A stretch of DNA of 64,000 nt from contig NZ_BMWC01000001.1 of assembly GCF_014651035.1 (NCBI RefSeq), positions 248,001-312,000 of the forward strand, written 5' to 3'. This document shows positions 48,358-58,900 of this stretch, piece by piece. The notes under the pieces are model-generated. The model was not told the origin of the DNA and ran no database searches. It saw only the letters and a program-made list of their open reading frames with translations. The first letter of the stretch is position 1, and the number at the start of each line of letters is the position of its first letter. The translations under genes and the position numbers were made by a program. This DNA is from Streptomyces lomondensis (GTDB lineage Bacteria; Actinomycetota; Actinomycetes; Streptomycetales; Streptomycetaceae).

Positions 48358-50349
48358 CTACGACGTGAGGCGGCGCTTCACGGCCCGGACCAGATCGGTC
48401 CGGGCGACCTGAAGCGCGAACTCCTGGTCCCGTCCGGGCTTCGCGTACCAAGGGAGGCCCCGGCGGCGCCACTTGGCGGGCGCGAGGCCCGCGGGGATCG
48501 GCGGCAGGTCCCACGACCAGGGCCCGAGCCGCAGCCGGCCCGTCCACAGCCCGGCCGGCAGCTCGGTGACCGGCACCCGGACGACGAAGTCGCCGCCGGA
48601 GCGCGAGGCGGTGCGGGCCGGGAAGACGGCGGTGCCGCCCCGGCCGTCCTCCAGATGGACGGCGAGAGCGCCGTCCGGGAAGGAGGCGAGCGTGCAGCGG
48701 CCGGCGAACTCCAGCTCCGTGGACGCGCCGGGCGCCCAACGCACCATGGGGACGCCCAGTCGGGGAAGCACCGCATGCTTCCGCTCGCCGATGTCGAGCG
48801 TGAGGTTGCCGTGGGGTTTGGTGGTGTAGAGCGTGACCGCGCGGGTCTCGTCGCCATGGCCCACGACGTGCGTCGCCGCCGCCCCGGAGATCCCGGCGTC
48901 CCGCTTGCTGCCGATGCGCACCTCGCGGGAGATGCCCTGGGCGCCGATCGCCAGGAAGATGTCCCAGAGCCCGTCGGGAAGGGGTGCGCCGCCGCCGGCG
49001 GTCGTGATGTCGACGGAGGCCTCGAAGCCGGCCTGGTCGTAGCGATACCGCCCCTCGTCCTCCTCCTCGCCGAGGCCCGGTGTCGCGGTAGGGGTGACGG
49101 GCAGCCGGTGTTCGGTGCCGCTGTCGCGCTCGCGCAGGACGAGTTCGGTGGAGACGTCGTCGGTGGCGACCCGGTGCAGATAGCCGTGTCCGGCCAGGTG
49201 CAGCACGGTGCCGCGCAGTTCGGCGCGGGTGACGTGGTGACGCACGCCGAGCTGGCGGGTCACGTCGTAACAGGAGTCGGGGATGCCGCGGGACGGGTCG
49301 CGGAGGTACGGGTAGCGGGCGTAGGCGCGGCCGCCGTCGATGAGGAGGGGCGTCGCGACACTGGTCTTGGCCAGCTCGCCCTCGAACCGGACCAGTTCGA
49401 GCAGTTCGTCCAGCATGGTGTGCCGTACGAGGTGCAGACGCAGCCGGGCCATCGCCGACAGCCGGTCGTTCAGCCCCTCGTGCCACAGCGGGGTGATGAT
49501 CTCGGCGAGCCGGGCCAGGGACTTCTCCTGCTCGGCGCGGGGCTCGTGCACCAGGTGGCCGAGGAGCTGCTGCACCTCGACGGTCAGATGTCGGTGGGCC
49601 AGGTGGTCACGGCCGGGGCCGGGCGGCACCTGCTCCAGGAGCATGTCGACGACGCGGGGCAGAAAGCGCAGCCGGGGCTCGCAGCCGCCGGTCCGCAGCG
49701 TGATGTTGCCGCTGTCCTCGCGCTCGACCCAGAACAGGCAGTCGTAGTCGGCGAGTACGGAGATTCCGTCCGCGTGCACATAGGCGGGGCCGACGAACAG
49801 CTGGTCCTCGCCGATCTTCAGGTCCGTCGGGAACCGCAGCTCCAGCCGCTCCAGCAGCTCGCGGCGGAACAGCTTCATGGGGTTGAGGGTCCAGTACACG
49901 CGGGACGAGAAGACGTCCGTGCGCGGCTCGTTGCGCCGGAACATGGAGGTGGGCGCCCCGCGTCCGCCGACCCCGACCATCTTGCCGAGCACGATGTCGG
50001 TGCCGTTCGTCTCGGCCATGGCCACCATGCGTTCCAGCGCCTCGGGGCCCAGGTAGTCGTCGGCGTCCAGGAAGAAGACGAACGTCCCCCGGGCGTGGTC
50101 GAGCCCTTTGTTCCGCGGGGCCGACGGCCCTCCGGAATTCTCCTGGTGAAAGACGCGCAACAGTGCCGGATATTCCGACGCGAGCCGGTCGAGTTCCTCG
50201 CCTGTACCGTCGGTGGAACCATCATTGATGGCGAGGATTTCCAACGCGTCCTGGCCGATGCTTTGCTCGGCGACGGAAGTGATGCAACGCGTGAGATAAG
50301 GCATCGCATTGTACGCAGCGATCACCACGGAAACGGCAGGGCCGGCCAT
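48358..50349 (-). CDS. GT2-family glycosyltransferase with long C-terminal region
   Basis: 663 residues from the ATG at 50349, with GGGGAG six bases upstream; an earlier in-frame start lacks a ribosome site. Residues 1-230 are a GT-A fold glycosyltransferase: VSVVIAAYNAMPYLTRCITS, AINDGSTDGTGEELDRL, and the metal-binding D-x-D in FVFFLDADDYLGPEALERMV. The remaining 430 residues include a helical linker and two beta-rich segments (TRAELRGTVLHLAGHGYLHR; HGNLTLDIGERKHAVLPRLG) like the immunoglobulin-like tails in actinobacterial teichoic-acid-type transferases. No membrane segment. Probably transfers sugars to a surface glycopolymer; the acceptor is unknown. It is the first gene on the left side of the accessory block after desE. 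Confidence 0.85.
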   Translation of the reverse strand: MAGPAVSVVIAAYNAMPYLTRCITSVAEQSIGQDALEILAINDGSTDGTGEELDRLASEYPALLRVFHQENSGGPSAPRNKGLDHARGTFVFFLDADDYLGPEALERMVAMAETNGTDIVLGKMVGVGGRGAPTSMFRRNEPRTDVFSSRVYWTLNPMKLFRRELLERLELRFPTDLKIGEDQLFVGPAYVHADGISVLADYDCLFWVEREDSGNITLRTGGCEPRLRFLPRVVDMLLEQVPPGPGRDHLAHRHLTVEVQQLLGHLVHEPRAEQEKSLARLAEIITPLWHEGLNDRLSAMARLRLHLVRHTMLDELLELVRFEGELAKTSVATPLLIDGGRAYARYPYLRDPSRGIPDSCYDVTRQLGVRHHVTRAELRGTVLHLAGHGYLHRVATDDVSTELVLRERDSGTEHRLPVTPTATPGLGEEEDEGRYRYDQAGFEASVDITTAGGGAPLPDGLWDIFLAIGAQGISREVRIGSKRDAGISGAAATHVVGHGDETRAVTLYTTKPHGNLTLDIGERKHAVLPRLGVPMVRWAPGASTELEFAGRCTLASFPDGALAVHLEDGRGGTAVFPARTASRSGGDFVVRVPVTELPAGLWTGRLRLGPWSWDLPPIPAGLAPAKWRRRGLPWYAKPGRDQEFALQVARTDLVRAVKRRLTS

Positions 50350-50592
50350 CGTAGCTCCCCCAGGGAAATGAGGCACGTCCCCTGGATTGGCTCGGTCGGA
50401 ATACACGGGTGATCGGTCCGGGCGCAGGGGAAAGTGCCATATGCACCGTGAAGGTACCATGAAGTAGGCGTGTCTGCGAAGTGGCTGCTTGGGGAAGCGC
50501 CAGGTCGGAGCGGCTTCCGACCGGGTGACTTGATGGGCGATTTATGTACTTCTCGGCGGGAATCGTCGTTCCCTGTTCGTCGCGGCAGAGGG
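50350..50592. other. intergenic region left of FG-GAP operon promoter
   Basis: No coding sense was found. The segment is less GC-rich than its surroundings (GATGGGCGATTTATGTACTT near 50531), as expected for a region with two divergent promoters: one for the glycosyltransferase (minus) and one for the FG-GAP gene (plus). Confidence 0.4.
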
Positions 50593-50624
50593 TTGACACG
50601 CTTCAGCCGCGCCATATTTAGTCT
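50593..50624 (+). promoter_or_regulatory. candidate sigma-70-type promoter of FG-GAP gene
   Basis: TTGACA at 50593-50598 is a perfect -35. Downstream, TATTTAGTCT at 50615-50624 offers a -10 (TATTTA or TTTAGT at 16-18 bases spacing). It lies about 65 bases before the GTG start at 50687. Confidence 0.5.
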
Positions 50625-50686
50625 GCGCTTACAACTTTCATAGCGGGCGGGGGTGGGTCTGCCCGGATGAGCCCAAGGGGTGGGGT

Positions 50687-52237
50687 GTGCGTACGCGTAT
50701 GCGTCCGGGCTGGGTATGGGCTGCGACAGCAGGTGCCTTTGCCATGGCTGTAAGCGGTCTGTCGGTGAGTTCTCCGCAGGCCGCGGCAGCCGCCTGCACA
50801 GCAGGAACGACGAGTGACTTCAATGGCGACGGTGTGGCCGACACGGTTGTCGCCGATCCGCATGCCACGGTGAACGGAGCCAAGGCCGCGGGCCTGGTCC
50901 GCGTCGTACTGGGCGGCGGTAAAGGTGTGGCGGAGATCTCCCAGGCGACGAGCGGCATGGGTGCGACCCCCGAGGCCGGTGATCAGTTCGGCTTCTCCCG
51001 CAGTTCGTACGACGCCGACGGGGACGGATGCACCGACCTGGTGGTGGGCGCCCCGTACGAGGACGTCGCCAAGGACGGCGGGCAACTGGTCGACGCGGGA
51101 GCCGTGTACGTCATCCACGGCACGCCGACCGGCATCGGCGCAGGCTCGAAGATCGAGGGCTACACCCAGTCGGAGCTCGACTCCAGCACCTCCACCGAGG
51201 CGTACGACTGGTTCGGTTACGCGCTGAGGGCCGGGGGGACGGCGAACAGCACGCCGTATCTGGTCGTCGGCGTACCGGGTGAGAACGTCACCGTGGACGG
51301 GACGACGTACGGCGATGCCGGCTGCGTCACGTACGTCCAGGGCGCGACGAAGGTGTCGGTCAGCCAGAAGGACCCCGGTGTCCCCGGCGACGTCGAGGCG
51401 CATGACCGATTCGGTTACTCGGTGACGGGGACGAATCGGTTCTTCGCCGTCGGTGCTCCGGGTGAGGCCATCGGGGACGCCGGGTTCGCCGGCGGCGTGA
51501 GCGTCTTCAGTCACACGATGGCCGGCGGACTGCCCACGCCCCTGGTCGGGCTCGACCAGGACGGCTCCGGAATCGACGGCGTGGCCGAGGCCGGTGACGG
51601 GTTCGGTACCTCGCTCTCCATGACGGGGTACCGGCCCGGCGACCAGACGTACAACTCGGAGGTTCTCCTGGCGGTCGGGACGCCGGGCGAGGACATCGGC
51701 GAGACCGCCGACGCGGGCAGCGCCGCGGTGTTCCGGATCCAGCCGTCCGGCACGTACACGGAGGTGGCGGCGATCGACGCCGTGGATCTCGGAGAGACCC
51801 CGGCTGCCGGGGACTTCATGGGGCAGCGCGTGACGATCGCCAACACCGACACCGCCGTCGTCACGACGTCCGCGACCGTCCGGCTCGCCGTCGGCGTGCC
51901 CGGCAGGGACACCGCCTCCGCCAAGGACGCGGGGGCAGTGCGCGTTCTCCGGCCGCTGGACACGGCTGTCGGCGCGGCCGACAAGACACTCGTACGTGGC
52001 TCGGGGCTGCCCGGGACCGCTGCCGCCCGCGACTACACCGGCACCGCCCTGACTTCGGGATCCACCTACCTCTACCTCGGAGTGCCCCACAGCAAGGCTG
52101 CCGACTCCCCCAAGGGAGTGCTCCACGTCCTGCCTTGGACGGACATCGACGGCACGACCAAGCTCGGCACGACGACCTACCTGCCCGGCTCGGACGGGCT
52201 GCCCAACGAGGGCGTGGCGTTCGGAACAGTCGGATGA
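50687..52237 (+). CDS. secreted FG-GAP repeat (integrin alpha-like) protein
   Basis: 516 residues; GTG at 50687 or ATG at 50699. A signal peptide (WVWAATAGAFAMAVSGLSVS) ends near SSPQAAAAA. The mature protein is a row of about seven FG-GAP repeats with Asp-rich Ca2+-binding loops: DFNGDGVADTVVADP, DADGDGCTDLVVGAPYED, then repeats of the form F-G-x-S ... L-A-V-G-x-P-G-x-D (EAHDRFGYSVTGTNRFFAVG; DGFGTSLSMTGYRPG; LLAVGTPGEDIGETADAG). These build a beta-propeller used for binding at the cell surface or in the medium. It overlaps the LamG protein start as ATGA, so the two are coupled and lead toward the RHS toxin. Confidence 0.88.
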   Translation: MRTRMRPGWVWAATAGAFAMAVSGLSVSSPQAAAAACTAGTTSDFNGDGVADTVVADPHATVNGAKAAGLVRVVLGGGKGVAEISQATSGMGATPEAGDQFGFSRSSYDADGDGCTDLVVGAPYEDVAKDGGQLVDAGAVYVIHGTPTGIGAGSKIEGYTQSELDSSTSTEAYDWFGYALRAGGTANSTPYLVVGVPGENVTVDGTTYGDAGCVTYVQGATKVSVSQKDPGVPGDVEAHDRFGYSVTGTNRFFAVGAPGEAIGDAGFAGGVSVFSHTMAGGLPTPLVGLDQDGSGIDGVAEAGDGFGTSLSMTGYRPGDQTYNSEVLLAVGTPGEDIGETADAGSAAVFRIQPSGTYTEVAAIDAVDLGETPAAGDFMGQRVTIANTDTAVVTTSATVRLAVGVPGRDTASAKDAGAVRVLRPLDTAVGAADKTLVRGSGLPGTAAARDYTGTALTSGSTYLYLGVPHSKAADSPKGVLHVLPWTDIDGTTKLGTTTYLPGSDGLPNEGVAFGTVG

Positions 52238-55200
52238 GCCGCGGATCGGGAAGAGGAAAGCGCGTCACGATGATCACCCGACGCCGTACGGCCACTGTGG
52301 CCGCCACGCTCGTCGCCCTGCTCGCGGCCGGCATGAGCGGGGTGCCGGCCGCCGGGAAGGCAGTCGCCTCCGGCACGGCCACCGGCAAGAACGACGACGC
52401 CCCGGCTCTGAGCATGACCGACGCCCGGACCAAGGCCGCGAAGTCGGGCAAGCCGGTCGAGATCCTGAGCCTGCGGGATGAGCACAGCACCACCGTCGCC
52501 AACCCGGACGGGACGTTCACCAGCACCGAGTACGTGCAGCCCGTCCGTGTCCGGCAGAACGGCGCATGGACGGAGATCGACACCACGCTGGTCAAGCAGA
52601 AGAACGGCACCTTCGCGCCGAGGGCCGCGCTGACCGCGATGTCCTTCTCCGGGGGCGGCGACACCACCTTCGCCGAGATCGAGAAGGACGGGCGCACGCT
52701 CGCCCTGAACTGGCCGGACAAGCTGCCCAAGCCCGAGACGGACGGTTCGACCGCCACGTACACCGATGTCCTTCCGGGCGTCGACCTCAAGGTGACGGCG
52801 AGCGCCGAGGGCTTCTCGCACGTACTGGTCGTCAAGAACGCCGAGGCCGCAGCCAACCCGGAGCTGGCCAGCCTGGAACTGCCGGTCGACACGTCCTCGC
52901 TCGAGCTGTCGGAGACGGCGGGCGGCGGACTCACCGCCACCGACAGCGGGGCAGGGGGAGACGTCTTCGAGGCACCACAGCCTGTGATGTGGGATTCCGG
53001 CAACGGTGCGGCTCCAGAGCCCGCCGCCCCTGGAACGGCCGACGGAGAAACGATTACCCCGCCGGACGGCGCCCAAGTGGCCGATGTCGCCGTGGACCTC
53101 GAGCCCGGCACCATGACCCTCACTCCCGACGCGAACATGCTCGCCGACGCGGACACCGTCTACCCGGTCTACATCGACCCCGTGGTCAAGACGGCGAACC
53201 GCAGCGGCTGGACCATGGTGTCGTCGCACTACTCGACCGCCGAGTTCTGGAAGTTCGGGGACGACGAGGGTGTGGGGCGATGCCCCTCCGACGTGTCGTA
53301 CCGCTGCTCCAGCAACAGCGACGTCAAGCGCCAGTTCTTCGCGATACCGACCGGCGGTTTCAAGGGCAAGGACATCGTCAGCGCCGAGTTCGCCGTCACC
53401 ATGGTGCACACCTACAGCGACACCGGGCGCGAGGTGCAGCTCGCCCGGGTCAACAGCACGGGCGCGAGCGCGATCAACTCGTCGACGAACTGGTCCAACC
53501 AGCCTTCCTCCAAGGAGACGGTCGCCTCCAAGTCGCCGACGAACCCGGCGGGATCGTGCACCTCGACCAACCAGAACGTGCGCTTCGGTGTGACGGGCAC
53601 CGTCCAGAAGGCCGCCGACAACGGCTGGGACACCACAACGTTCCGTCTCAAGGCCGGCAGCGAATCCGACACCTCGTACTGGAAGCGCTTCTGCGGCAAC
53701 GCACATCTCTCCGTGACCTACAACCGGCCACCGCTCCGGCCGGACCAGGACGACCTGAACATGACGCCCGGCGACACCTGCGAGTACGGGCGTGCCACCG
53801 AGCACTACGTGACCAAGGCGCCGACCCTGTACGCCGTCATCAAGGACTACGACCACGGTGACCTGGGGTCCAACTCGGAAGAGTTGCAGGCCGAGTTCAA
53901 GGTGTGGTGGACCAACAGCTCCGGGACGGAGGTCGTCCGCTATGCGAAGACGGGCAAGAAGAGCACGGTCGACGCGAGCAAGGACGGGCAGACCGGCCAG
54001 GCGACCTTCAAGTACCTCGTCGGGTCCGACCTGTCGAGCGACGAGCACGCGGGCTTCTCCCTGCCCAAGAACACCGTCATCGGCTGGGCGGTCCGTGGCT
54101 TCGACCAGAAGGCATCCGGGCCTTGGTCCAGCGACGGTGACCAGACCCGCTGCGAGTTCATCTTCGACGACACCAAGCCCCAGGCGGCCGCGGTCACGTC
54201 GCCCCAGTACCCGAGCGACGACGAGTGGCACGCCGGTGTGGGCGACTACGGCGACTTCACCATGGACTCCCCGGCCGCCGATGTGACGGAGTACAGGTAC
54301 TACTTCACGGGCCCTCAGGCGGACACCGTACGGAAGACGGCGGAACCCCGGTCCGCCGGCGGACCGGCCTCCATCCGCTGGATGCCGCCGGCCGAGGGCT
54401 CGTACACCCTGCACGTCACCGCTGTGGACGGCGCGGGCAATCCGCAGAAGACACCCACGAGTCATGTCTTCCTGGTCAGCGACGGGCGGGCCCCGGTGGC
54501 CGCCTGGACGCTCGGTGACGCCAAGAACTCCGCGAAAGCCGCGGGCAGCAGTGGGGCGCCGGACGCCGCCGCCGGCTCAGGAGTGACGTTCGAAGCGGCC
54601 GGTCCTCTGGGCTCCACCGATACCGCAGCCTCGCTGGACGGAACCGAGAACGCCTACCTCGACGCCGGCGCATCCGCCGTCGACACCAGTGACACCTTCT
54701 CCGTGAGCGCCTGGGTCATGCTGCCCTCGCTGCCCACCCAGAACGTCACCGTCGTCAGCCAGGACGGCACCGCACAGCCCGGCTTCGAGCTGGGGTACGA
54801 CGTCGACACCGCCTCGTGGACGTTCCGCACCCCGGTGAGCGACATCGAGTCGCTCGGCTCGTGGAAGGTCTCCGGTGCGGCGGCCGTGGCCGGTAGCTGG
54901 ACACATCTCATCGGTGTGTACGACGCCGAACCCGGCAAGATGATGCTCTACGTCAACGGTGTGCTCGTCGACGACGACGTCCAGGCGCGCCACACGGCAT
55001 GGAACGCCGCCGGAGCGCTTCAGATAGGCCGCAAGATCGATCTCGGCGGGTACACCAACCACCTCAAGGGCAGTGTGGCCGACGTCAAGCTGCACGACCG
55101 CGTCATCCCGCCCACCGAGGGCCAGCAGCTCGGCGGCATCCAGCCCCATCAGCTCGCCTACTGGCAGCTGGACGAGGCGGCGGGCGGTCTGTCCCCGGAA

Positions 55201-55875
55201 GCGGCGGGCGGTACCGGTCTGACCCTTGGCGGAGGTGCCTCCGTCTACGTGCCGGACGACTCCTGCGACCCTGCGGCGGATCCCGAGTGCACGCCACCCG
55301 CCGCACCGCTGTGGGGTGACGGTCACCTGGCGCTGAACGGCACAGGCGCCTACGCGACGCGACCCGCCGGGCTGCTTTCCCGGGAGGACAGCTTCACCCT
55401 CACCGCTCGAGCCCGGCTCGCCTCGGCGAAGCCCGCGACGGACCAGACGGTGCTCGCCCTGTCCGCGGGCAACGGCAGCGCGATCAGGGTGAAGTACAGC
55501 GCCGCGGCAGCCCGGTGGCAGCTGGTGGCGACGGGCACCGGTTCCCCCACTCCGGTGACGGTGCTCGACCCGAACCGTGTGCCGAGCTCGCAGGGGGCCG
55601 GAGACCACCTCGCGCTGGTCTACAACGCGGTCTTCGGTGAGGTGGTCCTCTATGTCAACGGCACGGCGGCGGGCAAGGCTGCCTGGGACAACGCCTGGGA
55701 CTTCAGCACTACGAGTCTCCAGGTCGGCCGGGCACTGACCGGAGCCACGGCCGGCGAGTACCTCTCCGGCGCCGTCGACGAAGTCCGGGTGTACCAGGGT
55801 CCGATCGATGCCGCGCTGATGGCGGTGGTGTCGGTCCTGCCGGCCGGCGCCAGCATCGAGGAATCGCCGGCCTGA
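52234..55875 (+). CDS. secreted LamG/DNRLRE-like multidomain protein
   Basis: 1213 residues from the ATG at 52234 (coupled to the FG-GAP stop), or 1201 from the ATG at 52270, which has GAGGAAAG upstream and gives a cleaner signal peptide (MITRRRTATVAATLVALLAA). Residues about 70-300 resemble the N-terminal region of Streptomyces RHS-associated secreted proteins (TYTDVLPGVDLKVTASAEGF). Residues about 325-500 form a DNRLRE-like beta-sandwich (KRQFFAIPTGGFKGKDIVSA; NSSTNWSNQPSSKETVAS). Residues about 750-955 and 970-1190 are two LamG/concanavalin-like domains (FSVSAWVMLPSLPTQNVTVV; HLALVYNAVFGEVVLYVNGT). All are extracellular binding folds. It may act with the RHS protein encoded 97 bases downstream in display or delivery. 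Confidence 0.85.
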   Translation: MSRGSGRGKRVTMITRRRTATVAATLVALLAAGMSGVPAAGKAVASGTATGKNDDAPALSMTDARTKAAKSGKPVEILSLRDEHSTTVANPDGTFTSTEYVQPVRVRQNGAWTEIDTTLVKQKNGTFAPRAALTAMSFSGGGDTTFAEIEKDGRTLALNWPDKLPKPETDGSTATYTDVLPGVDLKVTASAEGFSHVLVVKNAEAAANPELASLELPVDTSSLELSETAGGGLTATDSGAGGDVFEAPQPVMWDSGNGAAPEPAAPGTADGETITPPDGAQVADVAVDLEPGTMTLTPDANMLADADTVYPVYIDPVVKTANRSGWTMVSSHYSTAEFWKFGDDEGVGRCPSDVSYRCSSNSDVKRQFFAIPTGGFKGKDIVSAEFAVTMVHTYSDTGREVQLARVNSTGASAINSSTNWSNQPSSKETVASKSPTNPAGSCTSTNQNVRFGVTGTVQKAADNGWDTTTFRLKAGSESDTSYWKRFCGNAHLSVTYNRPPLRPDQDDLNMTPGDTCEYGRATEHYVTKAPTLYAVIKDYDHGDLGSNSEELQAEFKVWWTNSSGTEVVRYAKTGKKSTVDASKDGQTGQATFKYLVGSDLSSDEHAGFSLPKNTVIGWAVRGFDQKASGPWSSDGDQTRCEFIFDDTKPQAAAVTSPQYPSDDEWHAGVGDYGDFTMDSPAADVTEYRYYFTGPQADTVRKTAEPRSAGGPASIRWMPPAEGSYTLHVTAVDGAGNPQKTPTSHVFLVSDGRAPVAAWTLGDAKNSAKAAGSSGAPDAAAGSGVTFEAAGPLGSTDTAASLDGTENAYLDAGASAVDTSDTFSVSAWVMLPSLPTQNVTVVSQDGTAQPGFELGYDVDTASWTFRTPVSDIESLGSWKVSGAAAVAGSWTHLIGVYDAEPGKMMLYVNGVLVDDDVQARHTAWNAAGALQIGRKIDLGGYTNHLKGSVADVKLHDRVIPPTEGQQLGGIQPHQLAYWQLDEAAGGLSPEAAGGTGLTLGGGASVYVPDDSCDPAADPECTPPAAPLWGDGHLALNGTGAYATRPAGLLSREDSFTLTARARLASAKPATDQTVLALSAGNGSAIRVKYSAAAARWQLVATGTGSPTPVTVLDPNRVPSSQGAGDHLALVYNAVFGEVVLYVNGTAAGKAAWDNAWDFSTTSLQVGRALTGATAGEYLSGAVDEVRVYQGPIDAALMAVVSVLPAGASIEESPA

Positions 55876-55972
55876 CACCTCTCACCCCGTGAGGCGGGCG
55901 GCTCAGTGGCCGCCCGCCCTCCGGACCCTGCGCTCCTGCTCCCCGCATCCCCCGATCACTCCTGGAGATGTC

Positions 55973-58900
55973 ATGTCCTCGCCCCCATGGTTCCGGTCCG
56001 CGAGACCGGCCTGGCGCAGCGGCCGTCGCGGTGCGGCGGTGCTGCTCGGCCTGGCGTTGTCGATAGGCCTGCTTCCGCACTACGCCCCCGAAGCCGTGGC
56101 CGACGAGGGCATGAAGAGGCCCAAGGCGCAGACGGACCTGGACGATCCGGTTCGCGGGAAGAACGCCGAGCCGAAAGCCTTCAAGAAGACCGACCAGGCC
56201 GAGAAGGCGGCGGTCAGACGCCCCGGCAACGTCCGCTGGCCCAAGGCCGGCAGCGCCGACGTGCAGCTGTCCGCCAAGGCGGCCAAGGCCGCGGGGCTGC
56301 CGTTGAAGGCCGAGGCGGCCGAGGGCACGAAGGCCGCGGAGGCCATACGCGTCGAGGTGCTCGACCACAAGGTGTCCAAGGCCGCCGGTATCGACGGCGT
56401 CGTGTTCACCGTGGCCCGCACCGACGGTGAAGCAGCCAAGGGCACCGCTCACATCACGCTGGACTACTCGGACTTCTCGCAGGCTTACGGCGGTGGCTAC
56501 GGCTCCCGCCTCCGCCTCGTCCAGTACCCGGCGTGCGTGCTGACGACCCCGGAGCGGAAGGACTGCTCGACACCGATCCACCTGGAGAGCGACAACAACG
56601 CGGCGCGGGAAACGCTGACGGCGACCGTGACCGCGGCGGGCGACACCTCCGGTGCCGCTCCCCAGCTCCTCCAGGCACCGTCGGCCGCTTCTTCCGGCAC
56701 CGTACTGGCGGCCGTCGCGAGCAGCGGGGGCGACGGGGGCGACTACAAGGCGACCGGCCTCTCCGCGTCGTCCGAGTGGGGTGTCGACACCAGGTCGGGT
56801 GCCTTCACCTGGACCTACCCGTTGACCACGCCGCCGGTGCCCGGCGGGCTGCGGCCGAGTGTCGGACTGGGCTACAACTCCCAGTCCATCGACGGGCAGA
56901 CGGCGACGACGAACAACCAGGGTTCGTGGGTCGGACAGGGCTTCTCCTACGAGCCCGGTTACATCGAGCGCCGGTACAAGCCGTGTGCCGACGACGGTCA
57001 CGACGACACCTACGGCGACCAGTGCTGGGCGTACGACAACGCCACCCTCGCCCTGGCCGGCGGCACGTCCGGCGAACTCGTGAAGGACGACGCCACGGGC
57101 CAGTGGCGACTCGCCAACGACGACAACTCCAAGATCGAGCGCCTGACCGGCGCCACCAACGGCGACGACAACGGCGAGTACTGGAAGCTCACCACCACCG
57201 ACGGCACCCAGTACTTCTTCGGCCAGAACCGACTGCCGGGCTTCGCCACGGGCCATGAGGAGACGGGCTCCGCCTGGACCCTCCCGGTGTACGGCGACGA
57301 CTCCGGCGAGCCCTGCTACCAGGCTGCCTTCGCCGACGCCTACTGCTCCCAGGCCTGGCGCTGGAACCTCGACCACGTCATCGACCCGCACGGCAACGTC
57401 ATGTCGTTCTTCTACGGCAAGGAGACGAACTACTACACGCAGGGTCTGAAGACGGCCGAGAACGGCAAGCCGTACATCCGCGGTGGTTACCTCAAGCGGA
57501 TCGACTACGGCCAGCGCAAGGACAAGGTGTACTCGACCAAGCCCGCGGCGCAGGTCGTCTTCACCACGGCGGAACGTTGCATCGGCGCGGCGGCCGACTG
57601 CGAGCCCGGAGACCTGACGGACACCACGGCCACTCGGTGGCCGGATGTGCCCTGGGACCAGAACTGCAAGGCGAGCACCAAGTGCGAGGGCCAGAACTCT
57701 CCCACCTTCTGGACCCGCAAGAAGCTGACGAAGATCACCACGCAGATCCGCACCGGTGACGCGACGTACAGCCCGGTCGACGAGTGGAGCCTCGCCCAGA
57801 TCTTCACCGACAACGGTGACGGGTCCAAGTCGCTGTGGCTCGACGGCATCGACCACACCGGCAAGGTCGGCACGGACGCCTCCGTCCCGTCCGTCAAGCT
57901 CTACGGCAAGCAGCTGCCCAACCGCGTCGACAAGACCGGCGACAACATCCAGCCCTTCCATCGTTTCCGCCTGTCCGGCGTGGAGAACGAAACGGGCGGG
58001 GCGCTCAGCGTCAGTTACGCGCCAAACGAGTGCACGCCGACGAGCCTGCCCGCCGAGGACTCCTCGACCAAGCGCTGCTTCCCGGTGAAATGGAATCCCC
58101 CGGGCGAAGAGGACCCGATCCTCGACTGGTTCCACAAGTACGTCGTCGAGTCCGTCACCGAGACCGACCTGACCGGCGGCAACCCCGACCAGATCACGTC
58201 CTACACGTACGTCGGAGACGCGGGCTGGCGCAAGAGCAGGGCCGACGGCATCACCAAGGCGGAGTACCGCACCTGGGGGGACTGGCGCGGTTACGGCAAG
58301 GTGCGCGTCGTCACCTCACAGGGCACCAACTCGCCGTCCAACACCAAGACCGAGCATGTCTTCTTCCGCGGCCTCCACGGTGACGTGAACGCGAGCGGCG
58401 CCACGCGCTCCGCCTCGGTCACCGACTCGAACGGAACCTCGTACGAGGACACGGAGTGGAAGGCCGGCCAGGAGCTCGAGACCCTTACCTACGACGGTGC
58501 CGCCGTCACCGAGAAGTCGGTGGCGGTGCCGTGGACCGCGGTGACGGCCACGAGCGTCAAGGACTGGGGCACGCGCAGGGCTCGCTACGTCGCGAACGGC
58601 GCGACCGACACCTACGTCGCTCTCGCCGGCGGCGGCTGGCGTCGCACCAGGGCCACCACCCAGTACGACTCGAAGACCGGACGGGTCCGCCAGGTCGACG
58701 ACTACGGCGAGGTCGGCGTCGCGGACAACCAGTGCGTCCGCACCGAGTACGCGGACAGCGAGAGCCGGCACATGTACGCGTACGTGTCGCGGGTGGAGAA
58801 GGTCAGCGTCGAGTGCGCCGCGACTCCCGACCGGAGCACCCAGGTCATCTCCGACGACCTGACCTTCTACGACGGCTCCACCACCCTGGGCACGGCTCCC

